From NCBI GenBank assembly GCA_034509425.1, contig JAVTVJ010000220.1, positions 744,001 to 808,000 of the forward strand: a stretch of 64,000 nt of DNA. Direction: 5' to 3'. The position numbers were made by a program, and so were the translations under genes. Below, in pieces: positions 34,101-47,200 of the stretch. The DNA is from Eopsaltria australis. Taxonomy: Eukaryota; Chordata; Aves; Passeriformes; Petroicidae. The first letter of the stretch is position 1; the number at the start of each line of letters is the position of its first letter. The notes under the pieces are model-generated. The model did not search any database, was not told where the DNA came from, and was given only the letters and a program-made list of their open reading frames with translations.

Positions 34101-35654
34101 GTCTCCACACACGAGCACCAGACAGCTCTTCACGTCTGGAGGGGACGAGAGGCTGTGGGTCTCCATATAGTTACTGAACATTCTCAAAGCTGACTTAGAA
34201 AGTTTTTGTTCTTTTCTGCCCCCACTTCAGTTTTCCACCCCCTCAGCTGTACTGATCCAACTGCTTGTGGATCTATGGGGAAATGAGACCACAGAAATTA
34301 TCTAATTTTTAAAAAAATTTTTAAGACATATTCACTTGCATCACTTCAGCAGAGCAACCCCCAGCCTCAGAGCAGCACAAAGTTTGGTGAAGAGGTGGAA
34401 AGAAGCTCCCAGGGGGGAGGAAGAAAGTGAAGGAGCCTCAGGTGCCTCCATGAGCTCCCACTATCCTGAAGTGCTCTGCTCTGGAGCCACCACGGTCACA
34501 CCAACCCTGGTGACCCTGCAGCTCTGCCAAGCCACCTCCATCCAGATGTCCCTGCAGCTGGCACAGGGGGGACACTTGCAACTCTCTTGTTTCAAAGATG
34601 CTTCTTTGCTTTGTGTCTCTGGCTTCACTGCCATGCCCCAGCTGACTTCCCACGTGGCAAAGCCACTTTTTCACCGGAACTGCTGCTTCTTGTGGAGCTA
34701 AAGGACTGGGAAACTCTAAAGGAAGAGGAAACTGCAGCTCCCTCCAGGGGAAACCGAGACAAGTGAAAGTGTGGGGTTTCCAGGTCATCCCAGACTTCTA
34801 GGGCAGAACTGGGGAAAGAAGGAAGAGAAAGAAGGAATCTCTTCTTGAAGGAAGAGATTAAATCAGTGTTTAACCCCTGCTGTGGCAGCAGCCATGGAGG
34901 ACCCAGTACCTGTGAGGTTGGGAGCTGGGAGCCTTCACTTCTGCTACGACAGAGAGCAGTGGTCCTGAACTACTCTGCCTCTGCACCACTTCCAAAAACC
35001 CTTCAGATGGGAGCTGGGGATGATTATGCTTGTTGCCCTGCAAACAGCTGATGTCCCAGTGCAAACTGGTCAAGCAGGGAGCTGTCAAACTTCGCTGTAC
35101 CCCCTCTGCACCCTCCAGACAGTGCATGAGAGGCACCTTGTTTATGGGCTTGACACTGAGTATGACTTAACCAGCTTTGACAGGGGTGATCCTATTTATA
35201 GGAGGAACTCCTAATGCCTCTCATTCAATGTCATGTTTGGGAAAAAGTGAGAAATGAAACAGAAATGACCCCTGAGTTTCTACTTTCAGTAATGGAAATT
35301 TCAGCTGCTGACCTGGGCAGGATGGGCAGCACTGAGCCAGTTTACTCAAGGTCACTCAGAAGTTCACATCACAGTCCAATTTCCCCTCTCTGAATGTCCT
35401 TCCTGGCTTGGCTTGGAACTCCTGATGCATTTTCAAGTTTGGATCCCTCTCATTTTGGAGCCTTTCAGAAATTCAACCGCAGCTCAGACCATTCCATAAG
35501 TATGGGAATGTGAGGAGCTGAAGGAGAGGTGTTATTTCATAGATTGCCACTCAGGAGTTGCACAAATGCTTTGCTAAACACCCCTGGACACAGGTCAAGC
35601 AGAGGAACATCCAACCAACCACCTTTATTGCTCCTTACACACCAAAGGCTTCAG
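31113..35654. other. Intergenic DNA with no recognised gene
   Basis: 4.5 kb without recognisable exons, RNA genes or clear mobile elements. A short poly-A run lies at about 31539-31551. Around 34,950-35,400 the sequence includes a CAAGGTCACTCAG stretch like the conserved part of MIR-type SINEs, too decayed to assign. Confidence 0.4.
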
Positions 35655-35992
35655 CAGAGATCAGATCTCATCGGGGGCTGCAGCTCCTCCCAAGGGGCAG
35701 CACAGGGGCAGCTCCAATCTCTGCTGTCTAGGAGGAGAGACAGAACAGGGAATGGCTGGAGCTGTGTCAGAGGGGTTTAGGCTGGAGATCAGGGAAAGGT
35801 TCTTCTCCTAGGGAGTGGTGGGGCACTGACCAGGCTCTCCAGGGAATGGTCATGGCCCCAAGGCTGCCAGAGCTCCAGGAGTGTTTGGACAACACCAGGC
35901 ACAGGGTGGGATTGTTGGGCTGTCTGTGCAGGGCCAGGAGCTGGACTCTGATCCTTGTGGTTCCCTTCCAACTCAGTATATTCTATGATTCA
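35655..35992 (+). mobile_element. CR1 LINE fragment, same subfamily as the copy near 61 kb
   Basis: Sense orientation. Landmarks: GGGGGCTGCAGCTCC, GGCACTGACCAGGCTCTCC, TGTTTGGACAACACCAGGCA, and TTCCCTTCCAACTCAGTATA followed by TTCTATGATTC at the 3' end. It shares the unusual GGACAACACCAGGCACAGGG segment with the fragment ending at 61372. Confidence 0.92.
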
Positions 35993-38077
35993 ACAAAAAA
36001 GCCTTTTTTATCCGAGTGAGTTTTTCTAGCATCTCAAAGGATGATTGGCCACCCAGTTGTCCACCAGTCCTGGCCCTTCCCAAGTCCTCTGGTCAATCCC
36101 TCCTCAGAGGGGAGCATCCAGAGGTGCACTGCTGTGAGATGAGCCGTGCCAGGAGACAGCACGTGTGCGAGGCATCCTGAGCTCCAGGCGGCTCCGATGA
36201 CTCAGAGCCAGTCGCCTTTTTCCCTGCGGTGCAATTGTACCAGGCCCTGACAGCATCAGCTGGCTTTTATCACTGCTCCACATCAGAGCTGTCAGTCCTG
36301 AAGACAATGGAAGGTGTGTGGAGGGGGAGGAATTGAGCATCTCTGCGCTCTGTTGGCTTCCCAGAATGATGCCAAAGTGGTGAGCAAAGAGGTTTTGATT
36401 AGCAGCAGCAGCAGAGTTTTTGATTAGCAGCCTGCTGCTGCAAGAGGCTCAGCGAGGACGTCAGTGAGTGTGGCAGCCCTGAAATAAAGAAGTGATACTT
36501 CTGGAGCTTCTTCCACTGTTTTGTGGGGAAGAGCTTGACTGATGGTGATGAGGACTCTGGAGGGCACATGGCCACTGGATGGTTCATCCACGCTCGCAGC
36601 TGTGCGGATGGAGGGCATCTATCTTCAGATCTACTGGCTCCAGTAGGGTCTGCAAAGAATTTGAGTAATTTCCTCAGTGCAACTCATCTTCCCCACATGC
36701 AACTTCTCAAACTCACCTGTTGCTGTGGCAGTGACAACGACAGAGAAGGAAGAGACTTGAAAAGCAAAGTCTGGAGGCATTTAGTGAACGAACAAAAGCC
36801 TCAAGCGAACAAAAAGATCAGATCTTGCCAGCTGAGTCCTCTGCCAAGGAGGAGGGGGGTGTTTGTGCCTCCTTCAGGCATGTCACGGAGTCTCCTGTCG
36901 CCCAGGTTTGCTGGAAGATCACCCACGTGGATTCTCAAGCCGCCCTTGTCCCGTGCCTCTCCCTCGCGCTCGGGGGCCGCTTCCTGTGAACGCCCACGGC
37001 GTGATTCGTTCTCTCCCTGCACGTCCCCCATGAGATGCCGATGGAAAAGCTGACAGCAGCAATGCCCAGGGTCTATTTGCCTGTCAGCTCTGCCTTGTTT
37101 CTTTCCTCCTCAGCAGACTTGCACCTGTTGTCCTTGTCTTGCACTTATGCACTGAAGTCCCCCAGCACAGAAATCAGTTTTTTAATTATTCTTCTGAAGC
37201 ACAGAACACAAGGACTTTGATGCCATCTAGATACTATGTTTATTCTAAAACCAGAGCTAAGGAAAGTGTTGTATTGATTGTTTTCCAGACTCAAAGGTTA
37301 GGTTCAAAGCAGGGTAAGTGATTTGATAAAGGCCTCGGGAAATCTGTGAACAGATTTTCAGAACAGGGTCTGTTTCTCTCAAAACTCAACCCAAAACCTG
37401 AAGCAGAAGTCCATCGTTCCCTCCAGGATGGACTTAGAACCAGACTGTTTCCCAAAGTGCTGAGCCATTATGTAAAATAAATTAGCTTGGTCTGTGCAGG
37501 CCCAGGCACAATGGGTTGCTAAATTAAGCCCTTGTAAATGGAAATGGTAAGACAGGTGTGAGAGAAGATACCTACAGGCTGGAAAGCTTAATCAGAAATG
37601 AAAGTTGCTGAATGGGCCAGACAGTGATTTCAGCAAGTATTGTGTGGTGTTGCTGCAAAACAGCAACAAAATGGCTGTTGTTTTATTGATCCCACACAAC
37701 CTGCTCTACCCATGCTACTGAGCACTGTGTCACCGTGCTCCTGAGAGCTGCTGCAGTGACAGGAGTCACCAGTTGTCCCTGGGCCTTGTATGGCCCCAGC
37801 CTGTGAGTTTCCATCCAGCCCCCACAGGTGAAATGCCCTGTGCTGACCAGCTGGCATTTCATCTCCACAGTATTCCTCTGGAAGTGACACACGGGGAAAA
37901 GAACACATTCAGCACCAGGACAAAAGCTACAAAATAAGCAGAAAGGGAGGAAGTTTAAAAATTAATCAGAGCTCAAAGTGCTGTCAAATTTTTCCTCCTC
38001 TTGCCCTTTCTGGACACATAGCCATCACCAAAGATTAAAACTGATCGACTGACCAGGTCAGGGCAGAGCGGATGTGA
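35993..38077. other. Intergenic DNA with no recognised gene
   Basis: Mixed composition. A minor CpG-bearing stretch at about 36,890-37,040 has no promoter motif. A small GCA-type run lies near 36402-36414. No exon or RNA gene seen. Confidence 0.4.
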
Positions 38078-38345
38078 TAATAGGAAAAAAGGGAATGACT
38101 TCAAACTGCCAGAGGGCAGGGTTAGATGGGACATTGGGAAGAAATTCTTCCCTGTGAGGGTGGGGAGGCCCTGGCACAGCATGCCCAGAGAAGCTGTGGG
38201 CTGCCCCATCCCTGGAAATGCCCAAGGCCACATTGGATGGGGCTTGGAGCAACCTGGGGTAGTGGGAGATATCCCTGCCCGTGGCAGAGGGTTGGAACAG
38301 GATGATCTTTAAGGTTCCTTCAACAAAAGCCATTTTAGGATTCAG
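38078..38345 (+). mobile_element. CR1 LINE fragment (3' end)
   Basis: Sense orientation: TTAGATGGGACATTGGGAAG, AATTCTTCCCTGTGAGGGTG, GGCCCTGGCACAGCATGCCC, AGAAGCTGTGGGCTGCCCCA, then the ATTGGATGGGGCTTGGAGCA and CTTTAAGGTTCCTTC landmarks. About 270 bp with a decayed 3' terminus. Confidence 0.93.
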
Positions 38346-39029
38346 AACATTGTGTTAGACTCTCCTGGAAAACAATTTACAGATCTCTTCCTCCACCCCC
38401 TTTCCTCTGTAGCTCGCTCCTGTTCCCTTGCTAGGATAAGTTTGGTTGTCTTCTCCTTTTTCTGGCTGAGTCTTTCCACGGCAGTTAGCTGCCATGGTGA
38501 TAGAAGTTGGAGAAATTAGTAAGAACAAGAGTCATAATTAACAATTGACTGACAGTCCCATCTGACCTGAGACAGTAGCTGAATGCTGCCTCCCACTTCA
38601 ATCTGCTTGCCATGAAACAGCCAGGAACAGGCAGATCCACTAGCCAAGGTGGTCTGGCTGTTGGCTCCATTCCTGCCGTGGCTGTCCTCAGTGGGTTTGG
38701 TGCTGGGAGCCTCGGTGAGGATGTGTCACCATTGCCCTCTTCTGGATCCACAGCCAAGCCTGCTCCAAAGCTTGGGAGATGTCACCGTCTAGTGATGGCA
38801 ACGCGTGGGGACTCCAAGGGAGCTGTTTCAGAGGTGGCCACTGGTACCTCATGCAGGTGCTTTGCACTATTTCACTCCAAGAGCTTCGAGTTCTTTTGTG
38901 TTTCTCCTTCCAGAATGGTGACTATGCTGCAGGGCAGATTTACAGCAGATGGTGGATTCAAGTGGATGGAGATATTAGAAAGAAAATTAACGCTAAATAT
39001 ATGACTAATTCAGGATCTTTGTGAATGTG
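38346..39029. other. Intergenic DNA between two CR1 fragments
   Basis: No gene, RNA or distinct repeat recognised. Confidence 0.4.
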
Positions 39030-39390
39030 TACCACTGTGAAAGGTGGGTGGTTCAAAACCTCCCAGGAATGGGGGGATCTTAGGTTCAAAGAGAAAGGAG
39101 ACGTGGTTAAGCTGAGGAACTCCTTGCCACAGGATGCTGAAAAGGCTAAAAATATATATGAACTTAAGAACCTGGATAAGTTTATGGAAGAGAAATCCAG
39201 TGAGGGTTACAAATTACACAGAAATTCTAACCATTTATATAAGTTACATTTCTACATTAAATACATATTTAAGGAATAAAAGTCTTCCTGGTCTGTTCTA
39301 GGCACCTTCTTTTGGTATCATAGGACATGATCCTGAATCAGCCCTTTGCTGACCCAGTATAACTCACTCCTGCTTGTATGAATATGGAAA
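39030..39390 (+). mobile_element. Old, diverged CR1-related LINE fragment
   Basis: Shows a pattern common to older amniote CR1 tails: AACTCCTTGCCACAGGATGC, then GAACTTAAGAACCTGGATAA, GTTTATGGAAGAGAAATCCA, and near the end GACCCAGTATAACTC with CTTGTATGA. It is much more AT-rich than the other CR1 copies here and belongs to a different, older lineage. Its 5' part (39000-39060) is uncertain. Confidence 0.7.
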
Positions 39391-42300
39391 AGCAGGGGTC
39401 AGGTCCTCAGCTGCTCCCTCAAGGTTTTATTCAGCTTAAGGAAGGTGAAGAACTCAGTAATTTCTCAGTAACACACTTGGGGCCTGGCCCACCATGGAGC
39501 CCTTGAGATCCGATGCTTTTGTAATGCACAAAATTATGCAGAAACCTCACTGTTTTATACAGGGAGGAAAATTAGCCCAACTCAACAAGGCACATTACTT
39601 ATGGACTGAGTGAGGCAATTTTTCACACTCAGCTGGAAAGAATTTCTGCACTTGTCTGTCTGCTGGAGTTCGTGCAATATGGTAACACAGAGAACCAAAC
39701 CTGACACTGGAAATTATGGGGCTGTTGTCAGCATCCAAGGACTGAAAATAGGCAGCAAATAGGAATCTGGTGAGGAGTTTCAACAGCTTGATCCGGCTCT
39801 GTAATGGACTTTAGAGTCAAGAGCAGGTTGATGACAGTTGTTAATCCCTTCTAGCACAACCCTCCCTCACAGCTCTGCCTGTGTTGCCTGCTGATAAATA
39901 ATGTATCTCCCAAACAGGGAAAAAATAGGAGCGGGCATCTCCTGTTTCACCCAGCATGGGGGAAAGGAAAGATGGGGGAATGATGTGTCCCTGACAGCAG
40001 GGAGAGTGATGGATGAGGGAGACAGGGGATGTGTGGAGTGCCTGGCACATGGAAGGAGAATGGTGGGTCCAGGGTGAATGACAGGAAACAGGGGACATAC
40101 ATACCAGAGACAGGGATTTAGGGGGGAAAGTTGGCACACACACCTCTTCAATCAAGGGGTGGATCAGTGAGGTAGAGTGGGATGCAGACTGGGACTATCC
40201 AGGAAAGTAAGAATGGAAAGCAAAGTGCCCCTAGTCCAGTGCAGTTGGTCCCAGCACAGGCTCCATGTGTGAACAGTGTGACAGAAGGGGCAAACCCACA
40301 GCTGAGGTGTCTCAACATTGTCTCCAGTGGGTCTCTGCCAAATGAAGATCCAGACACTGAACTGCTGACATGTGGAGAGGAACCTGTGAGACAGAGCTGT
40401 CCAAAGGTGACAAATGGGACAAAGCACAAGCAGCACACAACATGCCTAAAAGAAACTCCTCAGGGCCTGGGTGATAGAATGCCTGGAAGATAGATCAGGG
40501 ACTGAAAGTCAGGATTCCTGATCCATGATTAAACTTCGGTACATGTTAACTCACACTGGACAAAAGACACACTCTGCCCCAGTTCCCTGCTTTCCAGCAA
40601 GTGTAAGAGTCATCGCCTGCCCTAGAAAGAGAGCATCCTCCATTCATGTTTGGGAAGCTCCTGGAGAGCAGAAGCTGTGCAAGTGCAGAGCATTATCTCC
40701 TCAGCATCCTGCAAGAACATGCCAGCAACATTCAACCTCCCCTCGAATCCGGTGGCAGGTCACAGCGATTGGCGGGTCTGGCATGTGTGTGACTGTGAGT
40801 CACCCAGGATTACTGATCTTCATATTAATCTATTGTTGTAAATGACTTGGAGCTGCCTACAGACAATCCTTCAGAGAACGGAACAATGCAGAACCTGCAC
40901 ATCTGAATAAAGCCTCCTCTGCATGGCAACTTATTGCCATCGTAACCAGCATAAACAAGAGCAATTAAGACAATTTCAGAGCATCACCTCCTCCCTCTGG
41001 GGTCTTAATGAGAGCACGCTCAGAAGGGGGCTGGAGCAGAAACAGCAAGGGCTGGGAGTTAACTTGTGCAGGAAAAGAAGGGTAGGGAGAGTGCTGGATC
41101 CAGAGGATTGCTCCTCTCCACTGCATAGTGTAAAGCAAAGGGCAAGCAGGGGGAGAGATTCAGTCACCTCTGGGGTAGATATAAAAGGCTCTGAGAAGCA
41201 GAGCTTTGCTGTTGTCTAACCCTCACATCAGCTGTCAGGGCTGTGCAGATTTTGCTGACATATCCAGGTGACCAGAAGTAGCCAGAAGGGGTGAGAAAGA
41301 CATGGGCACCACTCAGAAGGATAACAGGATTCCAAGCCATAGCTCTTGGTAGGATCAGGGTTGGATTGGACTGATGGGAGCAAGGTATTCGGGAAGAAGC
41401 TCTTCAAAAGATGATGATTATCTATCCCAGAAAATAAATACGAGCCTCCACACGGTGCTGTTGGATTAGTGTATAGGTTGCACATGCTCCATAAAGCTTT
41501 GCTATATGCTACTGATCTACGAACACTCAGATGACTGAGAAGCTGTTTGTGGGTGGCTGTGCAGTGAGGAGAGGTGGAAAACTGGGAAGCTCTCCTTTGA
41601 GGAATCTGTCAGGAGATGAGAGGGACTGACCTGTACAAATACTCCAGGGAAGGAAGGGAGACAGCTCCTATCAGCTTGGTGATGGCACCTCTTCCTTTGG
41701 AAATCTGGCCCCTTGCAATGGAGAAGAAATGGATGGGGCTCTGGAGCAGAGCTTTTGTGAAGGTTTTCATAGAATTGAAGAACGACATGATTTCCAATTG
41801 ACTCTTTCCAAATTTAAGGCAGAAGTCAAAAACGAGGTTCCTGCACTGTCACAGTGTATAAATAGCCCGATGGAAGCATAACAGCAGCTCACTTTGGTAT
41901 GTATCGTGCACTCAAACAATTTTATAAAAAAACCCACAGAATTCTATCCTGCTACTCCTGCAAGAAGCTCACCAGCTTCTGTTTAATGTGTGTGCAATGA
42001 CAGCTACCCATGAGTCAGGTGGATCACAAAACTCACCCTAGAACCAAAATGGTTCTTTCCATTCTCTGCAGAGGCAATCTTTTCCTTTTAACTTGAAATT
42101 TGCTATCATAGATTTGATTGTCTGCTAAAAAAAAAAAAAAGAACAAAAAAAAAAAAGAAAAGTGGCACATTAACTTGCAAAGAGAAGAAAGGGGCTAAAT
42201 CTGAGAACTCTTATCTGAATCTTCCCAATGCCTAAGTGCTGGATAATTGGAATTGCTGTCTGAGCCATAAAACGCTGTTTTGCTCAGATGTTCCTAACCT

Positions 42301-42949
42301 CAGATAGTCTTCTCATTTCTGCTTCTACTTCAGAAGCACTCTGATTCTAAGATCTCGGGAGATACATAAAATCTGACCTTCAGTGGAGAAAGATCCTGCT
42401 TAAACTTCCTAGAAGCCAGTAGGAGATAAGTGCTTTGCAAAATGAGCAACCCACTTTCTCTGGAGTCAGGAGTTTTTCAGAAGTGCAGGGTCGCTCAGCC
42501 AACCACATGGACCAGTTTTCCCTTAGCTAAGAGTTTTGACAACCAGATTTCAAGCCCTCCTGGCCAAAGCACTTATCACCAGGTAGGTTTTTAGGAGGAA
42601 AAGAGAGGTGAAGTAGTCATGTTTAGGAAATTGGGTCTATCTGCTGTGCCCATTGCCTTGTGCTAATTCTGTGTGCATCAGCTTGAATGAGTGTTCAGAG
42701 CTGGAGTCCACCTGAAAAAACATAGATGAGTCTATAAAGAGAAATAACTATTAGTGGTTGCTGATATTCAAGACAAGACAGCTTTCCCCATGAATATCTT
42801 GTTTGGGTACTGCCTGGAGGGCAACTAGTGAGGACTCAGCAACTCTGAACACCAGCTTACATATTTAGGAACCTCATGTCAAATGCGTCCTAAAATACAG
42901 GAAAAAAAAGGCCATTTGACAGAGCAAAATGGGAAGATGTGAACAGCTG
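39391..42949. other. Intergenic DNA with no recognised gene
   Basis: Contains an A-rich tract at about 42128-42160 and AT-rich blocks at about 40,780-41,000 and 41,800-42,500 that could be conserved non-coding DNA. TATAAAAGG at 41180-41188 and TATAAATAG at 41857-41865 look like TATA boxes, but no CpG patch or exon follows. No RNA gene found. Confidence 0.4.
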
Positions 42950-43040
42950 AATCTGTTCTCTGCCACTGACTCACCAAGGGACATGGAGCAAGTCACTTTA
43001 TTTCTCCATGATTCAAATAGCCCATTGCAAAATGAGGCCA
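42950..43040 (+). mobile_element. Ancient MIR-like SINE fragment
   Basis: The order of landmarks matches the conserved part of MIR-type tRNA-derived SINEs: TCTGCCACTGACTCACC, GAGCAAGTCACTTTATTTC, then GCAAAATGAGG. Such elements are very old and only remnants remain in birds. It is too diverged for a family name. Confidence 0.55.
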
Positions 43041-43438
43041 ACAGCAAAGCTGGTCCAGTATTTCCCGTGGCTCTCAGGTTTGTACCTGCTGGGGTATGTG
43101 TATCAGCTGGGGAACACCAGAGTTTTTAGTTCATAAGAAGGGTCTGTAGAGAGACATCAGTGTTTGTTAATCCATGCTTTATAATGTCCTGACATCTGGA
43201 AGGGCAGAGCAGAATCGTTATTGTTCGGATGATGACCACTGTGTCCCTTGTTAAGAGGAAATTAAAAATAGGAAGTGGTTATAATTATCACTTTGGACAC
43301 CATTGCAGTGGCATCATTCTCAACACAGTGCCGGGATTATAAAGCAATAGCCAAGGGAATGTCAGTTTACAATTCCTTTTTTCAGTGCAGCACGAGTGTG
43401 AGCCAGTACGATCCCTGCTATCTCCTTCCCCGACATCC

Positions 43439-43462
43439 AGCCGTGCATTTCCCAGCACGGCT
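43439..43462. repeat. Perfect 8-bp inverted repeat (hairpin)
   Basis: AGCCGTGC at 43439-43446 and GCACGGCT at 43455-43462 enclose an 8-base loop. It sits in a local CpG-bearing stretch inside AT-richer DNA. Function unknown. Confidence 0.6.
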
Positions 43463-43974
43463 CGTTCGGCTTTCTGAGGTCCATTGTAACATCAACAAAG
43501 GCAGCCCAGTGATATTGTTACATCCAAATGATGGTCGGGGACAAAGAAAGAAACTCCAGTACCTCTAGAGATGAAAACAATCATCTTGTGCCTTTCCAAA
43601 TGGGAAGAGAATTTCCCAGATAAAGATTTACAGTGTCTCCTGCTCTAAGGCAAAGTGCTGTTGCCCGTTCCAAGCTCAGTGGTTTTGCTCTCCATTCCAC
43701 ACGAGGAAGTGAGAACCTGCCTTGGAAACTGCTAACCTTTTCCTGCATGGAAAACCAAACGAAAGCACTTTGTTTGGGAAAGGCTTGCGCTGGGATTCAT
43801 AATAAGCCATCGTTGACGTGACAGACCTTGTTGTTGACTTGGAGCCAAATCTTGAGGTCCTTGCCTGAAGGATCAGAAGGATTTGACCCCAGGACTGTTA
43901 TTAGCCTTGACATCACCAGCTCCTGACATGGGATAGTTTTCCAGTGAACTTGCTTGAGAATGTTTAGAAATGTC

Positions 43975-44220
43975 AAGTGGCCGAGCCACGAGGACACAAG
44001 AACGAGAAGGTATCAAATTCGCCCAATTGAACGGGAGAATTTCAGTCCTCCCCCTGCTCTCGCTGGCGATGGCAGTGCTGCTGACAATGAATGTCAGGGT
44101 TACACTGCCTTATCAGGCCCCCTCAGCCCAGCACCCTTCGTCAGCACAGTCCGCGTGCGCGATCCCAGCCAAGCGACGGCAACAGGATCCGACATAGGCT
44201 CAGAGAACCGCGAGAGAACA
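43975..44220. promoter_or_regulatory. CpG-retaining patch in gene-poor DNA
   Basis: CpGs recur (for example GTCCGCGTGCGCGATCC at about 44149) while the flanks are CpG-poor. There is no TATA box and no known exon nearby. It may be an unmethylated regulatory patch or chance. Confidence 0.18.
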
Positions 44221-47200
44221 ATTCCAACGCTAATTGTGTTTTGGTGGACAGAGCTTGTACCAAACCTCTTACACAGAGGATGAGCACTGTGTGAGCTGGA
44301 CAGGAGCCTATAAGCTCTGGTTGTGGTGTGGTAACATTTTGCCAAAGGATTCCTGGTGTCACATCATGCTGAGAGATTTGAGGGTGGGGAAGGAGAGGGG
44401 CAGAGGAGACTGAAGAAGCCACAGAGCTGTAGGCACCGATGAGCTTGTGAGGTGCAGCAACCTCATACATTTACTTTTACTCCATAGAGGCCAGAACTCC
44501 ATGCGGAACTTCAGCAGAGTGTGTTAGGTAAAACCTCTACCCAGACTTTCCCCACGCAGGGAATGGCTACAGCACTCACTTCAATACTTGCAGAAAAACT
44601 CAGCTCACCATGGCTTAAACCAAACTTCTCAACAACCTTTGCCATTCCCCATTGTCTTCCCCGTGTTCAGTGCTGCCAACTTTCCTTGGACACATCCACA
44701 GCACAGTAAATCTTCCTCCTATGCTCCTCGACTCAAGCCACCATTCTGGCTGCTGACATTAGTCAAGGTCTAACAGGATCTACCATTCCATTCACGCCTC
44801 CAGAAGATTTGTGCCATCCAGATGCCCTTACTGAGTGAAACTCCCATTGTTTCATCCAGCTAAAATCAGTTCCACTAAAAAAATGATAAGGTGTCAGAAT
44901 CCCTATCGATCATATACCCACCCATCTCTCTTGCCATCTCTCCGCAATTTCCGCAATCCTTGAGAGCACCACTTGCTAGTGCGCTGCAGGAACTCATCCA
45001 AAATGCTTTAAGATCCCTAAATGAATCATGGAGGATTCACCTTCCCTTCCATCAGGAAAAACAAAAGCTTGAAATTCAAGGGGAGGGCTGGAATCTCCCC
45101 GGCTGATTGGCTGGAGGATGCCTTCTCGCCCACACGTCCCGCTTGGTAACATTTCCAAATATTTTTGAGCAAGCTGAAAACAATTGTGTTGGAGGGGCAG
45201 AGGGGCTGCTAATACCCTATCGGTTTCACATTCCTAGGAGAGTTCCCAGCCCACCAATCTGCCATCCTATATCAGGCAATGAGCCCTCAGCTGGAAACTT
45301 TACCCTGGCTCTACCTATTGTCCAATGTTTTCCTTCCTGCCAGATGATTGGAATCGCACCAGTTGTTAATTTTACACCTGCTGTTTGTGAATATCCCTGG
45401 GTGACCTTTCCGACAACAGCCACCCCGGGGGATTTCTCGGTGGAGAGATGCACACACATGCATGCAGGAGCAGATAGAAAGGGAACAGGAAGGGGCCTCC
45501 TGATGAATGATGAGGGATTAAAATAACTCTTGCTGGGGCCATAGTGGGATATTGGACAGCAGGGATGATGAAGCGGATGTTTAAAACATAGCGAAGTGTC
45601 GATCTAAGCACAGAGGGCAAAATAGTGTTAGCAGATCCCTTCCTCTTTCCAGCTCTCTCCTTGTGCCCAGCTGGCTGAGCAATGCAACCCCCAGAGCCTC
45701 TTACAAAAGAAGAATGGCTCCCTGAGATGCTGAAGCCAAGGTCTGGAGAGTCTGAAAACCCTTTTATTTGGGAATCTGAAAGGAATATCTGCCCTGTGGC
45801 CCCATTCATCACTCCTTACCTTGGTGTAACTGACCCTAATGCCATCTCTGGAAGGTATCCATCACCCCAGAAGGGATGTGTCAGTACAGCGTGGACAGGA
45901 AAAGCCACTGGCTTCTCAGTCCTGAATTCTAGCTGGTCTGAGGAAGTCACAGGTGCTCAGATATCACTGTGACCAGTTTTAATACTCAGATTAGGTTAAA
46001 CAGATCTAGCCCACTTTAGAAGTGCATTAAGAGCACTTTGGTTATTAAAAATGATTTATGGGGCCAGAGATGGATCAGAGGAGAAACTGTCCACGGGCTG
46101 TAGCCACATAACCTCGACATTTCCTACAGCAAGCTGGTACTTGGCTGTAGAAAGTTGAGTATTATACAAATAGGAGAGAGAGATGGCAAATTTCCTCTGA
46201 AAAAAGCCTGAATATTGGATAAATAACACAGTGGTGGATGTCTGCTGAGTGGTAGCAGATGTTCAGGGACAGGCAAGCCTGACCCTCGTGGAGGAGAAAT
46301 CACTGATGTGGATATCAACAGAATTGTGTGTGTACAGTGCTCAGTCACAGGCATCCATCCCCTGGTACAGCAGGGATCCGTGTGCCAAGCAATCCCTATC
46401 CCAGAGATCTCAGCTCAAGATAATAGATCCTTTCACTGGAGAATGGCTCTGGCTTAGGAACTGATTCCAGAGATGATGGGGTAAATCCTGCCTCCATCCT
46501 CTAACCTGGCCAAGCACAACTCAAGTGGAAAAAGCCCTCTCAGATCTGAACCCCAGGTCCAAACCAAGCTGCCCCCAACTCCTGTAACAGGATGAGGACA
46601 CCCCATGCAGTTCTTGAGGCTGCCTTGCAAGTGAGGCTCTCCCCACATCTCAGCTAATGAGCATCCCACTGTATCATCTGCAAAATGGGAGCTCCAAGGG
46701 TTGGCCACTTCCCAAATTTGAACAACATTCTGAAAATCTGAACTCCTGCTTTAGTCCCAAAAGACATTCCTCACATCTTCTCCTGATCAAGTAGGGAAGA
46801 CAGAACCATTTCTGCAGAGAACCTGTCTAAAAATGCCAGGGGAACAATCCCAACACACCTCTCAAAAGAAAGGATGTCCATAGTGCATCATTTTGCTATG
46901 GTGTTCTTGTGAGTCCTTCTTCTGAGACTTTCAGGCCACCAAGCCACCACTTTCTAAATACTCTTGGCCAAAAACTCACTCAAATGAATGGACAGCTGCA
47001 GACAGTGCAACATGCCTTGGGCAAAATTGGAAAGGGTCTGTGTGTCAGGTATCCCCAAACTCCTGGAAATCAGGGGAACAATACTTGTACCCTCCCAAAA
47101 AAGAACTCCTTAGCTGAGTGAAACCCATGGTGGAAGAACAGAGATGGCAGATGAGCTTCTCTCCACAGCCTCATCAACATGCTAATGGCCATCTGCATCT

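Noticed and set aside
41180..41865. TATA-box-like sequences at 41180-41188 and 41857-41865 as promoters
   Set aside because: Such octamers are expected by chance in tens of kilobases of AT-richer DNA, and no CpG patch, other core element or exon accompanies them.
45107..45526. 139-codon frame as a gene or retroviral remnant
   Set aside because: No recognisable motif of a reverse transcriptase, protease, capsid or any other family, and no long terminal repeats nearby.
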